Shown piece after piece: positions 1 to 9,493 of a stretch of 17,023 nt of DNA (position 1 is the first letter of the stretch; every line of letters begins with the position of its first letter). The translations under genes were made by a program, and so were the position numbers. The notes beneath the pieces were generated by a model. That model saw only the letters and a program-made list of their open reading frames with translations. It was not told the origin of the DNA and made no database searches. Origin of the DNA: Chrysomallon squamiferum (taxonomy: Eukaryota; Mollusca; Gastropoda; Neomphalida; Peltospiridae); the NCBI GenBank assembly GCA_012295275.1, contig CM022677.1:12968934-12985956 (forward strand), read 5' to 3'.

Positions 1-598
1 AACAACAACAACAACCCGAAGCCAAATGAGTGAAAAAACAAAACAAAAACCAACCCATCTCACTTTTTAAATATATCACAATATATATTACCAGTTTAGA
101 AATAATGAATTAAAACTAAAAAGTTTTGCAACGAGATTTATTCACAAACAAAGCCAAGCTAGTTAATGTCATTGTACAGAGGAAAAAACAACTTACTGGA
201 CCACACTTACTTTAACAGCAAACCTGCCATGACAACAATTACAACTGACAGCTACATCAATCAACAGACAGAAATAAGTCACAGTTACCTGAGTGAGGTC
301 TCTGACAGACCTGCAGACACACAACAAAATGTACACAGCGATACAACTCAAGTCATTAGCATGCAGCTACTGCAGTGTCCATCACCATAGAAACTCCAGC
401 CAGTTCTGATACCTCGCAAAACATGCAAACTTTCTAAATGAGTTGAATTACAATAGCAAGAAAACCTTCTCCGACAACTCAATATTTACACACAAATGAA
501 ATTACACCAAAGCAGACTGGGAAGGATTCTACAAAGCATGGACAAATATTAAAATAAAAATCAACACCGACACATACTGCACTTCACTTACAACATGA
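1..598 (+). mobile_element. Probable fragment of an RNase H-type LINE (A/C-rich, broken)
   Basis: This stretch starts with an (AAC)n run and has the A/C-rich, G/T-poor plus strand seen in the LINE at 5010-7740, unlike the AT-rich sequence that follows. An open stretch at 166-390 is rich in Thr, Ser, Gln and Asp and resembles LINE ORF1 or linker sequence only in composition. At about 499-598 the frame NYTKADWEGFYKAW resembles the linker between endonuclease and reverse transcriptase in I-like LINE ORF2 proteins, and it ends at a TGA. The best reading is a broken copy, with an internal deletion, of the part missing from the LINE downstream. The family match comes from recalled motif patterns, so confidence is moderate at best. 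Confidence 0.4.
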
Positions 599-689
599 TT
601 TAAATAATATAAAAAACGAAAGATAAAAGATTTTTTTTTTTTTGGAACTCGTTATTTTACATTTTTTTGAGAATCTTTATTTTTTTTTT

Positions 690-1045
690 TTAAATTTATA
701 AAAATTCCAATTACTCCTAATTACATAATCTTCAATTAATTTACATTAATTACCCCCAACAAATTCTTGATTTCCCCTGATCTAAATACTTTTGTGAGTT
801 TTTTAAAACAGAATATAAAATTCTAACTACCCTAATTAGATCATTTTAAATATATTTACATTGATTACCATAGCAAACGCTTCATTTTTCACTGATTTAA
901 ATAATATAAAGAAAAAAAAGACTGTTCTTTTTTCTATTTTTTATAAAAATTGAATTACCCCTAAATACAAAGTTTTAAATTTATTTACATTGACTACCCC
1001 AGCAAATCATGGATTTCCCCTGATTTAAATAATATAAAAATTAGA
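690..1045. repeat. Degenerate tandem repeat, three copies, ~116-129 bp period
   Basis: Three diverged units begin near 700, 816 and 944. Each runs through an ATAAAA-TT-AATTAC start, a TTTACATTGA-TACC core, an AGCAAA segment and a TTTCCCCTGATTTAAATA end. The closing motif GATTTAAATAATATAAA occurs at about 598, 894 and 1022, so the LINE-like fragment on the left ends exactly at a copy of this motif. No coding potential is seen. Confidence 0.6.
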
Positions 1046-2527
1046 TTTAAAAAAATGAAAACCTCTATGCACTGATCATTCTGAAGATGTATATCACTCA
1101 ACTCTCCTGATCTTTTTATTATTTGTTTATTATTATGTGTTATGAAGACAAAACTTATGAAAGAAGGATCGTATTACAACTAATTACTCTATATACTAGA
1201 TAAGCACAACTAACCCTAATTATAAATTATTTTATGCCAGTTAAAAACAAATAAAATACATTAAAGTAAAATTTAAAAAATGGAATAAAAATGGTAAATT
1301 GGAAAGTCAAAACAAAATATGTTACTGATCAATGAAAACATTATAGTACATATACTATATCCTTTTATAATCCTTCTCAGGGCATCTTTTCTTTTTCTTT
1401 TTTTTTTAAATTAATAAATGTTGATATTTTCTAGCTATTCATTATTATTTATAAAAAAATAAACTCCATTTACTAAATATTCACCATTTACACAATGAAA
1501 TAAACTTACTTCACTAAGTTTTCTTTTCTGGAAGCTCAAAGGAACACAAAGTTCTTTGTAACATTTTCCTTAGCAACCATTATTGTATGTTCATGAAATT
1601 TGGCCTGCTTATCAAACTTAGTTCACTAAAGAATTCTACTGTGTTTGAAGGGAATATCTGTTTTACTTTTTGCACAATATTTTATTTAAAATAAGTGAAA
1701 AGGACAAACAACTAACAAGGACCAACTAGATCACTGTTACTAATTATAGAAATTTTCCTAGGCAGTTAAAGAATGGAGCCACACCAAGCTTTGAACAGAT
1801 CACACCATGCTGTATCCACTGTTACCATTTAAAAACATACCTTGCATTTCAATTTCTTTTTTAAAATTGTTATAATTAAATTTCTCTGATAAAACCTTGA
1901 ATAACAAAGATATGCTTCTTCCTTTATATTAGAAAAAAAAAAAAAAAAACTATTTTATTTTAAGGATAACATGTATGTAAGTGTGGATCATGACAATGGG
2001 TAACCAATTTAAAAAGAGAATGTTTTCTAATATTTAATTACTGTACATGCTTTCATACAATACACTGAAATAGACTGACACACTTTGATACATTATCATA
2101 ATATTAATTTTCACCTCAAGAAATAACAACAATTCAAGATTAATCCAATTGTAGTCTATTATTATGTAAACATTAATAATAAGAAGAAAAAATGAAAAAG
2201 AAATCTAGTCATTAGTAAGTAGGTTCTTACAGCAAATAATCTGTTCATAATTTGATAGAAATATTCTCTGAAAATACTTGAAAGCATGCATAAAATTCCT
2301 GGAAAGTTCTGTATATATTTATGTTGTAAACACCTTAATAATTATTATATTCCCTCTATGAAAGCTTGAATTATTGAGAGAGACATAAATCAATTAATAT
2401 TAATGGAATGTTATTTATATACAGCATGTAAAATTGTCACATGTGATAAACTATTACAACTGTGACATGAAAACACCCAAAGGTGTAATTTGAAAATAAT
2501 ATTTTTACCAACAGTTTAAAGTTAGTG
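1046..2527. other. Gene-free AT-rich stretch
   Basis: No credible coding region or RNA gene is visible. The stretch contains poly-T and poly-A runs (for example about 1399-1408 and 1933-1949). A slightly less AT-rich patch at 1500-1830 is broken by stops in every frame. It lies downstream of the minus-strand pseudogene and may include its former 3' UTR; TTTATT at about 1681-1686 reads AATAAA on the minus strand, but that is weak evidence in such sequence. Confidence 0.5.
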
Positions 2528-3598
2528 TTAATGTAGCTGCATGTCTTGTCTAACAAAAGGTCGAATGCTGAGGTGAAGGTATTCCTGTCAGCCAGCTGGA
2601 ATCCCAGAAGGGGTATAGGTTCTGGAAGTCCTCTTAGTTGTGCTTTCACTGTCTCTGCTCTAAAAACAATCTCAATGTCATCAACCTTTTGCTTATAAAA
2701 AAATGCCTGATTTATCACTGCAAAAACTGAAATTTTGAATTGACTTCCTTCCTTTAAGAGGATGAAACCACCCATCAAAGTACACCTGCCAGTCATATAT
2801 TGTCACATGCACATCTCTGGTTTCAGAACAATTTGGTTGATTACCTTTGTTGTGCTGGATTCAACAACTCGACACAAATTGGCAAGACAACTAACTTCTG
2901 AATTTTACTAAACCAAAACACCAGTCTGATGTGAACTTGGTATGGTCAGAAGGTATAAAATTAAGTGTTATTTCTGTATGGAGTCCAATCATAACCCTGC
3001 ATGCGGCATACCACAACATAAATTGATTCTTATTTTGTCCACTATAATTGTAAGTTCATTTCTCCCAGTCCAAACTTCAGTAGAAAATGGTGTAGTAAAG
3101 AAATTACCATATTAGACTCCTTGCTACTACTCATACCTTCATCAATCAAATAATTAATCTGCTGAGGAATGGCCTCACAACAAATTCAAAAAATCCCACA
3201 TTTTCTAGGTACAAGGAAATAAATCGGTCCAGGCTGGAGAAGACTACTTGGTATGTGGACTTGATGGGTTAAGTTGAAAGAATAAAGAATTGTACCAGAC
3301 AAAGAGTTAGGTTGGTGAGGGCCAACATTGGTAATATTAGCTTCAGCAGCAGTAACTTTGGACTCTGTCACAATGTTATTATAAAACTTCCTTTCAGATT
3401 CCACAATATGCAGATGATCTAGTTGTTCACCAAGCACTTGCAGTTTCTCATCTTCTGGAAGACTGGCAGTTTAGTGAATCATCTTGTTGTTTTGTTTGCA
3501 CTGCCAGCACAGATCTGTCCTAGGGCAACCAACAACTACAAAGTGAACATGCAGCTTCCATAGATTAATAAAGGAGGATTTCCCTATGGCACGATGAC
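2528..3598 (-). pseudogene. Exon 7 of the DUF7869-type pseudogene (core domain, broken)
   Basis: The acceptor is a pyrimidine-rich run ending TTTTTTAG at 3600-3599, and the exon starts with GT completing a Gly codon (ARG/GHRAIGKSSFINLW). One frame runs from 3598 to 3042, interrupted by TAA at 3473-3471 (after KMIH), TGA at 3188-3186 (between CGIF and ICCEA, likely a former GGA glycine codon) and TAG at 3044-3042. Landmarks in order are CPRTDLCWQCKQNN, LDHLHIVESERKFYNN, SFNLTHQVHIPSSLLQPGP, YFLVPRKCGIF and CCEAIPQQINYLIDEG. The frame then shifts. The second frame (3040-2891) carries GQNKNQFMLWYAACRVM, LHTEITLNF and HTKFTSDWCFGLVK. Later segments in further frames are CRVVESST, VTIYDWQVYFDGWFHPLKG and SIRPFVRQDM, ending at TAA 2530-2528. 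The frame-spanning order follows the family closely. Confidence 0.75.
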
Positions 3599-4215
3599 CT
3601 AAAAAACAAAAAACAGAGACATACAAATAAATAAGTATTAAAACAATCACTGCAAATTGTTATAATTATTTCAAGTAACAATTTCTGAATAATTTAATTA
3701 CTAATCTTCCATATCAACAGTAACAATATCAATAACTTTAAAACTTAAAAACTAAGTAAGAATATAAATGTATGCATGGTTATTTGAATTAGTGTAATGT
3801 TTTAAGCACCTTTCCTATAAAGTATAATTTAATGTTTGTTTTAATTTATCTCCAGATACAGAAGTGAAGTAAAGGAAAGGGGTGTTTAATCTTTGCTTTA
3901 CAACAAACATGTATTAAATACATAAATAAAAATATCTATACATCCTTATACAGGTATATATAAAACCCACAAATATACCAATCTATACATTCAAATAACT
4001 ATGTAGTATTAAAAATAAAACAAATTCATTAAAACATGACACAGCAGCAGTATGGTCATATTTTGCATAATAAACAGAATGTTCTAAGGACCAAGGAGGG
4101 GAACAAATATTAATGAACAGTTAGAAAGAAAAAGTAGCTTTATCAATAGTTAAAATTTATTTGGTTGTGCACATGATCTTGAAGAATCTTGTGTGTGAAG
4201 TCACAATCAATTTAC
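3599..4215 (-). other. Intron 6 of the pseudogene
   Basis: The donor is GAG|GTAAAT (GT at 4215-4214) and the acceptor ends in a T-rich run plus AG (3600-3599). Splicing gives GCA CGA G|GT CAT CGT, that is ARGHR, which restores the family reading. The intron is AT-rich with no coding signal. Confidence 0.65.
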
Positions 4216-4477
4216 CTCGTGCAATAGCAAGATGTCTGCAATGACTCAAAGTGAAGCCTTCGTCTCAGGTGTTTGGAGTATGTTGACATCACTTCTCTTG
4301 AATCCTGTACTCGGCCAGGTAAGATGAGTGCATGGTCCTCCACAAAATGCTGCAGAAACTGGACAACCTCTCTGTATCATCAGAACTAAGTACCCTAGAA
4401 TTAAATTTTCTCTTCTGTCTTGGAGTTACTCCATGGTGACGGTAGTGTTTCAGCAATGCTGTTTATTCTGACTAATT
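4216..4477 (-). pseudogene. Exon 6 of the DUF7869-type pseudogene
   Basis: The acceptor TTTATTACAG ends at 4478, so joining to exon 5 gives GAT GG|A ATT AGT CAG (DGISQ). The family segments appear in order but in changing frames: ISQNKQ, then LLKHYRHHGVTPRQKRK and SSDDTER, then VVQFLQHFVEDHALILPGR, then RSDVNILQTPETKASL (ending at TGA), then HLAIARG running into exon 7. At least four frame changes occur in 262 bases, mostly single-base in effect. The PGR motif after VEDHALIL is characteristic of the family. The donor is CACGAG|GTAAAT. Confidence 0.7.
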
Positions 4478-4791
4478 CTGTAATAAAGAGATTAAAGTAA
4501 CACTTCTATATAATCATTGGTATACTAATCAAATACCTTTGGTATATCTAATCTAAAAATACAATATGGGGAAATAAATTTAGAACCCACCCTCCTCAAT
4601 AAAAAAAATACAATATATATACTGAACTGGATGACTGAACAAAATGTAAAATAACAACTTAAAAGAATACTTCCATTTTACTATTCAGTTCTTAATGAAT
4701 CATCTATTCTAAACAGTAATATTTAGCAATTTAGTATCAACTCCAGCAGAACACAACTACTCATGATCAGTGGATTAAAACACACACTTAC
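4478..4791 (-). other. Intron 5 of the pseudogene
   Basis: The donor GG|GTAAGTG (GT at 4791-4790) and acceptor TTTATTACAG (AG at 4479-4478) are both strong. The 314 bases between them are AT-rich with nothing else recognisable. Confidence 0.65.
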
Positions 4792-4947
4792 CCATCAATG
4801 AATTGGAAGGTTTCTCTACAGTTTTAGAATCTATGATGCAACAACATCTCTGGAGTTTACATTCTGTTGGTCGGCAGAGTTTTAAACAGGTCATCTCTCC
4901 ATTATTCATACTTGACAGTACTCCAAGTAGAATCATGTCTTTTTCAG
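4792..4947 (-). pseudogene. Exon 5 of the DUF7869-type pseudogene
   Basis: The acceptor TTGTGTTTTGCAG ends at 4948 and the donor is GATGG|GTAAGTG. The reading opens with EKDMILLGVLSSMNNGE, matching the family segment that usually reads like KDMVILGQLMA. Exon 4 ends with one base (G), so the junction codon is GCT and the reading is S-A-E-K-D-M. Towards the 3' end the family reading CRETFQFIDG appears in another frame, behind a TAA, so the exon carries at least one frameshift. It lies about 60 bases from the recognisable 5' end of the inserted LINE. Confidence 0.7.
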
Positions 4948-5015
4948 CTGCAAAACACAAAATAAAATAGTTTTAAAATTATATTACCGGTTGTTTGAAA
5001 AACATTTTTATATTA

Positions 5016-6560
5016 TTCAATAAAAAAGAGAGAAACAAATACAGAAGACAATACAAAAAAGACAGAAATCATTCTATGCACGAAAAATATAAAATATCAA
5101 AAAAAAGAAGTTTCCAACCTAATACTCACAGCGAAACAAGAACAGTGGGAACAAAACATCAGTCAAAGACATGTGGGCCAAAGTAAAAAACATTCAAGGC
5201 AAAAAAAACCACAGAATCAACACTCTCGGCAAAAACAACATCGCATTCACCGCAAGCTAAAAGCAGACCTACTCAGCCAAACCTTCACCAAGTCCAGCAG
5301 CAATTCGAACTTCCCACTGAAATTCACAAAGAAACCACTGGACAACCAAGCAATCGGCGAACACTCCGCAGACACAGAAAACAGGAAATACAATCAGCTA
5401 TTCAACATCAGTGAATTAAAACATAAACTCAAAAACAAGAAAAGTACAGCCACAGGGCCAGATAAAATAAGTTACACAATACTACAACACCTACCAGACA
5501 AAACACTACTCATCTTACTCGACCTCTACAACACAATATGCACTACAGGCAAGATTCCAACAAACTAGAAACATGCCGAATGTTTCAGCTTGCCCAAACC
5601 ACACAAAGATCACTCACTACCCAACAGCTACAGGCCAATCACGCTGACGTCACACATGTGTAAAACATTGGAAACAATGATCAACACACACCTGAGCGAG
5701 CAACAACAACAACAATTTAATCAGCAAATTTCAAAGCAGCTTCATGAAGAAACACAGCACAAACAACCAGATCACAAGCCTGCGAACATCAATTAATCAA
5801 TCTTTTCGAAAATCAAAAAAAGTCATAGCAGTTTTTTTAGATATTGAAAAAGCATTCGACATAGTATGGAGGGAAGGACTGCTAGTTAAATTAATCAACA
5901 ACAACATCAAAGGCGACATGTTCAACTTTATCAAAGACTTCATCAACAACAGAACCATAGCAGTCAAAGTAAACGGTCACACCTCAGAGAAAATGACAAT
6001 CGAAAACGGCATCCCACAAGGATCCGTGATCTCGCCCACACTCTTCAACATCTACATCAACAACATCGTCACAGCACTCGACCAACAAGACAACGCCAGA
6101 AATCCACCAAAGGAACCGATAAATACAGTACTCTTTGCAGACGACTGCACCTTTTGGCGGGCAGGCAGATTGACCGCAGCAATACAGAAACAAATACAAA
6201 AAGACTTAAACAACATAAACGATTGGGCGTTGAAGTCAGGCATAAAGATTTCTCTTTCCAAAACGACATGCCTCCTTTTCAACAAGAAATCAGACAACAG
6301 CAAAATCACACTCAACATCGACAACAACGCCATAACACAAACAAAGACATTCAAATTTCGACAGTCAACTCAACTTCCGATGCCACATACACAACATAAT
6401 TGCATCCTGCAAAAAAACACTCAATCTTCTAAAGCTAATTTCCGGAACCAGTTGGGGAGCAAACGAGTCAATGCTAATTCTGATATACAAAGCGTGTATT
6501 CTCTCCAGGCTCGACTACGGAGCCACGGCTTACTCGAATGCTCCCGAACACTCTTTAACA
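5016..6560 (+). pseudogene. LINE ORF2 reverse transcriptase domain, frameshifted
   Basis: The domain would copy the element's RNA into DNA at the target site. Segments in order are MWAKVKNIQGKK, KADLLSQTFTKS, KSTATGPDKISYTILQHLP (fingers), LPKPHKDHSLPNSYRPITL, HSTNNQITSLRTSINQSF, AVFLDIEKAFDIVW (first catalytic Asp at 5840-5842), NGIPQGSVISPTLFNIYINN, LFADDCTFW (Asp pair at 6140-6145), INDWALKSGIKISLSKT and the thumb region CILSRLDYGATAYSNAP. The catalytic Asp residues are all kept. Frame breaks occur near 5115-5170, 5570, 5735, 6355 and 6560. Stops such as TAG 5566-5568 confirm that it is dead. The copy is old but still close enough for unambiguous recognition. Confidence 0.85.
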
Positions 6561-6583
6561 AAAACTAGACGTAATTCAATCCA

Positions 6584-7703
6584 GTGCCCTCAGTGATCAG
6601 CCACCTGCCAAACACAACACTACCCGACAGCCTCCTGTCAGAATACAGCATCCAACCACTCAAATACAGAAGAAATCTGCAGCTACTGAAATACAGCCTG
6701 AAAATACACACCCTGAACACAGACCACCCCGTCAAGGATCTGGTCCTCGACCAACAAAGAATAGGGCAACCCTTTAAATCAAATAGTCTAATACTATCGA
6801 ATTTCCTGACAACAGCCAACAAAATTGAAAGGGAAACAGGAATAGGTGAAATTCCACTGTCGGCATACCACAAAGAAACAAAACCAGCAATAAACACACC
6901 TTTCCTGATTAAAACAGAAACAGACAAAAAGCCATATTTTGACCACTACAAACAACACACGCACATCTACACCAATGGATCGAAAAACCCAGACAATGGG
7001 AGAGTAGGATTCGCCTTCATAGCCCAAGATCACACAAACAAACCCACAGGCATACAATTTGGCTGTATCAGAAATCACCTTTCAGCATGCACGGCCAAAC
7101 TGGTCACCATCATCAGAGTCATGCTGTGGGTGAAACACAACAACAACAAACACACAGTCATATTCTCGTACAGCCTAATTTCCATCAAGTCAATACAATC
7201 CAGACATTCCAGCAGACCAGACCTACTCAGCAGAATACAACATCTACACGAGGACATACAACACAACAACAAACAACTAATCATTGAGTGTTTCCCAGCA
7301 CGTCAGCATCATCAGCAACGAACTTGCCGACCACTACACCAAAGAGTCACTCAGCATTAAAGACGAAGACATCTGTACAGACATACATTATAGTATAAAC
7401 GAAATTCTCTCCATCACAGCCAAACATTATGACAAACAATGGCAAAACAAATGAAACACCAAAAACAAATGGCACTTGAACATCAAACCACTCATCAAAA
7501 CACCCAAAATCACAGTCGCCAACAAACAACACAACAACAATCTCACCATAGGCAGAATCGGTTACTCGACCAACTTAAATACAATCTGATACAAATATCA
7601 CAACACCACATCACCCAACTGCAGCTGTGGACTCTCTGAAACCATGAAACAGTACATGTTTCATTGTCAAAATTTTGCCAAGGAAAGACAAGCACTAAGT
7701 TGA
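6584..7703 (+). pseudogene. LINE ORF2 connector, RNase H domain and C-terminal Cys/His motif, inactive
   Basis: After a connector (LPNTTLPDSLLSEYSIQPLKY) the frame enters an RNase H-like domain at about 6961-7350. RNase H removes the RNA strand after reverse transcription. The usual YTDGS motif reads YTNGS (Asn codon 6974-6976), the expected Glu of TAEL reads TAKL (Lys 7097-7099), and the expected SDS reads SYS (Tyr 7169-7171), so three catalytic positions are substituted. The fourth region, ISNELADHYTKES, is found in another frame after a break near 7290. The protein then runs through TAKHYDKQWQNK, a TGA, and a C-terminal CSCGLSETMKQYMFHC motif (Cys-x-Cys ... His-Cys) before TGA 7701-7703. 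The order is typical of I-like LINEs. Confidence 0.75.
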
Positions 7704-7752
7704 TAAGAAAACAGGAGAGTGAGAATAAATAAATATATAATGTGTAATCTAC

Positions 7753-7828
7753 CAGACTGCTAGTTAATATTCTCAGTAATACCAACGTGTGAAGTCACAC
7801 AGAAAGTGAAGGAGTGTTTGTTATAGAC
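7753..7828 (-). pseudogene. Exon 4 of the DUF7869-type pseudogene
   Basis: The acceptor AATATTTTAG ends at 7829 and the donor is GTCTG|GTAGAT (GT at 7752-7751). The 76-base exon reads VYNKHSFTFCVTSHVGITENIN, then TAG (7762-7760), then QS plus one base. Phases agree on both sides: exon 3 ends on a full codon, and the leftover G joins CT of exon 5 to give Ala before EKDMILLG. The combination ENGCG-EK-VYNKHS resembles the Cys-rich GCGC..YNGKPCS patch of the family, with some cysteines lost. The LINE tail begins about 10 bases beyond the donor. Confidence 0.55.
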
Positions 7829-8251
7829 CTAAAATATTAACAAATCTTCTGAATGCTCTCAATGATTAAGTTTTAAATATGTAACAGTTTGATATAAAAA
7901 GAAATAAATCGTCAACAGTTAAAATGCATATTAATAATACAAAAACAAATAAATAAAAACAACAAATCCACAACAGCAACTATGTTACTTCTGGAGGTAT
8001 CTAATAAAACAAAATTAAAAAACAGCAACATTTTAGACAAGAAACTGCCTACACAATCCATTAAGAAAAAATAAAGGAAAAAAGAAGAAAAGAAACATTT
8101 ATCTAATTATCAGCTACAGTTTGTTACACAAATGAAACTTAAGTCTAAAAACAGATCTCTTGTTGGTCTTTATCCATCCAAGAAACAAAAACAATACATT
8201 TTTCTCATGTATCATCACATCCATACAAAACTTAATTAAAATTTTACTTAC
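7829..8251 (-). other. Intron 3 of the pseudogene
   Basis: The donor is AAAAG|GTAAGT (GT at 8251-8250), a near-consensus site, and the acceptor is AATATTTTAG at 7830-7829. The intron is AT-rich with short A runs and shows no other feature. Confidence 0.5.
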
Positions 8252-8281
8252 CTTTTCACCACAACCATTTTCTACAGTTTT
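8252..8281 (-). pseudogene. Exon 3, a 30-nt microexon
   Basis: TATTTGTCTTTCAG | 30 bases | GTAAGTAAAA gives strong splice sites on both sides. The exon encodes KTVENGCGEK in phase 0 and joins the flanking exons without a shift. ENGCG matches the start of the cysteine patch that usually follows the variable N-terminus in this family. The exon has no stop. Confidence 0.55.
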
Positions 8282-9243
8282 CTGAAAGACAAATAATAAA
8301 TCTAATAAGTTAGCAAGTAATTTTAAATTACTAACAATTACTAAGAAATGTTTTTAAAATAATTTTAAAAGTTATTATTAAAAAAAAGAAATCTTTAACA
8401 AAACTGAAGTGTGTCAAAAATGCATAAACTGATGCTGTTTTCAATAAACACTTTCTCCCTGGCTAGCATTACAAAAAATATGTGTCTATAGGTGTGTGTG
8501 TGTATATAAAAACAAAGCGAAAAAACATTACTGTATTGGATATTTAATACAACATATTCTTTTGATGGTTTAAAAAAATAATAATTGGGATACAAAATTA
8601 TGGCCATATATGTATTATAATCTGGAAATAAAGAATTCAATTCAATTTAACAAAAAAGATTGATAAAATTGTATGTATACACTTGTTTTTGCTCCAATGA
8701 GTGGCAATAAAAACATTTTTTAGTCCTTTTTCCTAAAAGCTCATAGAAACAACAATGTTTCCCATCAATGCAACAACTACCTCACAGCAATGGAACTAAC
8801 CTTAAACCTGTAGAGTCACAAAGATCAACAATTCAAATACTACAGAAAGTTTCTACACCAATATTTGCTACTCATGGAATAACCATTAAATAATTATAGA
8901 AACACTATTAAGACCTGTAACTATGAAGTTGTTTATATTTTAAAATGAAGACAAACTTTAAAAAAAGAAAGAAAAAAGAGACAAGAAAAAGTATTTTTTT
9001 GCGTATTTGAAGTCATGTTAAAAAAGATTAATATTGTATGACAAAAGCTTCTTAACTTAATTTTTTAATTTCTATTTTACATTATAAACTTTCCAGACAA
9101 TATAAACTTTCACAACTGTTTAAGAAAATTGTGTAAAATCTTTATTAACTTGAAATTTATCTAATTCCAAAAACTGGCATTATAATGGTAGCAAATAAAT
9201 CAGGAAATAAAAATAAAAATTAGTAAAACAATAATAGAGATAA

Positions 9244-9293
<50 letters not shown>

Positions 9294-9380
9294 TAATAAA
9301 GAAAAAAGAAAAAGTAAAAGAAAAAATTGAACAAAAAACAAAACAAAACGAATAAAGAAATAGAAAGAAAACTTAGCTAC
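8282..9380 (-). other. Intron 2 of the pseudogene
   Basis: The donor is GACAAG|GTAGCT (GT at 9380-9379) and the acceptor TTTGTCTTTCAG ends at 8282. The intron is about 1.1 kb and AT-rich. It contains a short (GT)n/(TA) run near 8490-8510 and the (TAA)n microsatellite at 9244-9299. The open stretch at 8395-8640 on the minus strand resembles no family I know and looks like chance. Confidence 0.5.
9244..9299. repeat. (TAA)n microsatellite
   Basis: About 15 uninterrupted TAA units are followed by CAATAATAAA. It lies in intron 2 of the pseudogene and on the minus strand creates an artificial poly-Leu reading. Confidence 0.9.
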
Positions 9381-9493
9381 CTTGTCAAAGTATCTGAAAT
9401 TGTGATGTTTATTATGTGTGAAACTGCTATTGTCAGCTTGACCATCACAGTGACCAGTGTCCTCCTTGATCAAGGTTGATAAATTTACTGATT
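9381..9493 (-). pseudogene. Exon 2 of the minus-strand gene (open reading frame intact)
   Basis: The acceptor is TTACATTTTCACAG and the donor is GACAAG|GTAGCT. The exon starts AA TCA GTA, which completes the GAA codon begun by the last G of exon 1. It encodes SVNLSTLIKEDTGHCDGQ and then a Ser/Asn/His-rich stretch ending in NFRYFDK, and finishes on a full codon that joins the KTVENG microexon. It contains no stop or shift. The sequence is low-complexity and has no family match I recognise; its place in the gene rests on splice phase and position. Confidence 0.5.

Larger units (their letters stand above)
5010..7740 (+). mobile_element. 5'-truncated, degenerate LINE with RT, RNase H and C-terminal Cys/His motif
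   Basis: This is a non-LTR retrotransposon copy of the RNase H-bearing I-like group; the domain order RT, RNase H, Cys/His tail supports this, but the clade (for example I or Nimb) is not resolved. Recognisable coding begins with NKKERNKYRRQYKKDRN near 5010, which is already just upstream of the RT, so ORF1 and the endonuclease are missing. The ORF2 reading continues through several frameshifts and ends at TGA 7701-7703. An AATAAATAAATATATAA tail follows at 7724-7740. The element sits antisense inside intron 4 of the minus-strand pseudogene. Its plus strand is strongly A/C-rich, unlike the flanks. I could not find a convincing target-site duplication. Confidence 0.85.

Noticed and set aside
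2437-2796. 119-codon minus-strand open frame
   Set aside because: It overlaps the end of exon 7 in a frame that does not carry the family motifs (YDWQVYFDG and SIRPFVRQ are in another frame). It is a by-product of frameshifts.
5984-7284. Several minus-strand open frames opposite the LINE
   Set aside because: They are antisense shadows of the RT and RNase H coding strand, with Cys/Phe/Val-rich composition caused by its A/C skew.
4980-7755. Target-site duplication around the LINE
   Set aside because: I compared sequence near 4985-5010 with 7735-7752 and found no convincing direct repeat. The copy is truncated and old.
4192-7800. Shared GTGTGAAGTCACA at 4192 and 7788
   Set aside because: A 13-base match is expected by chance in a window of this size. 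One copy is within exon 4 and the other is intronic.
8395-8640. 81-codon minus-strand open frame
   Set aside because: It has AT-rich random-looking composition, no motif, lies within intron 2 and has no splice-site support.
9180-9473. Minus-strand open frame with a poly-Leu run
   Set aside because: It mostly reads the (TAA)n microsatellite. Only its first part coincides with real exon 2 sequence, and it reads through the exon 2 donor.
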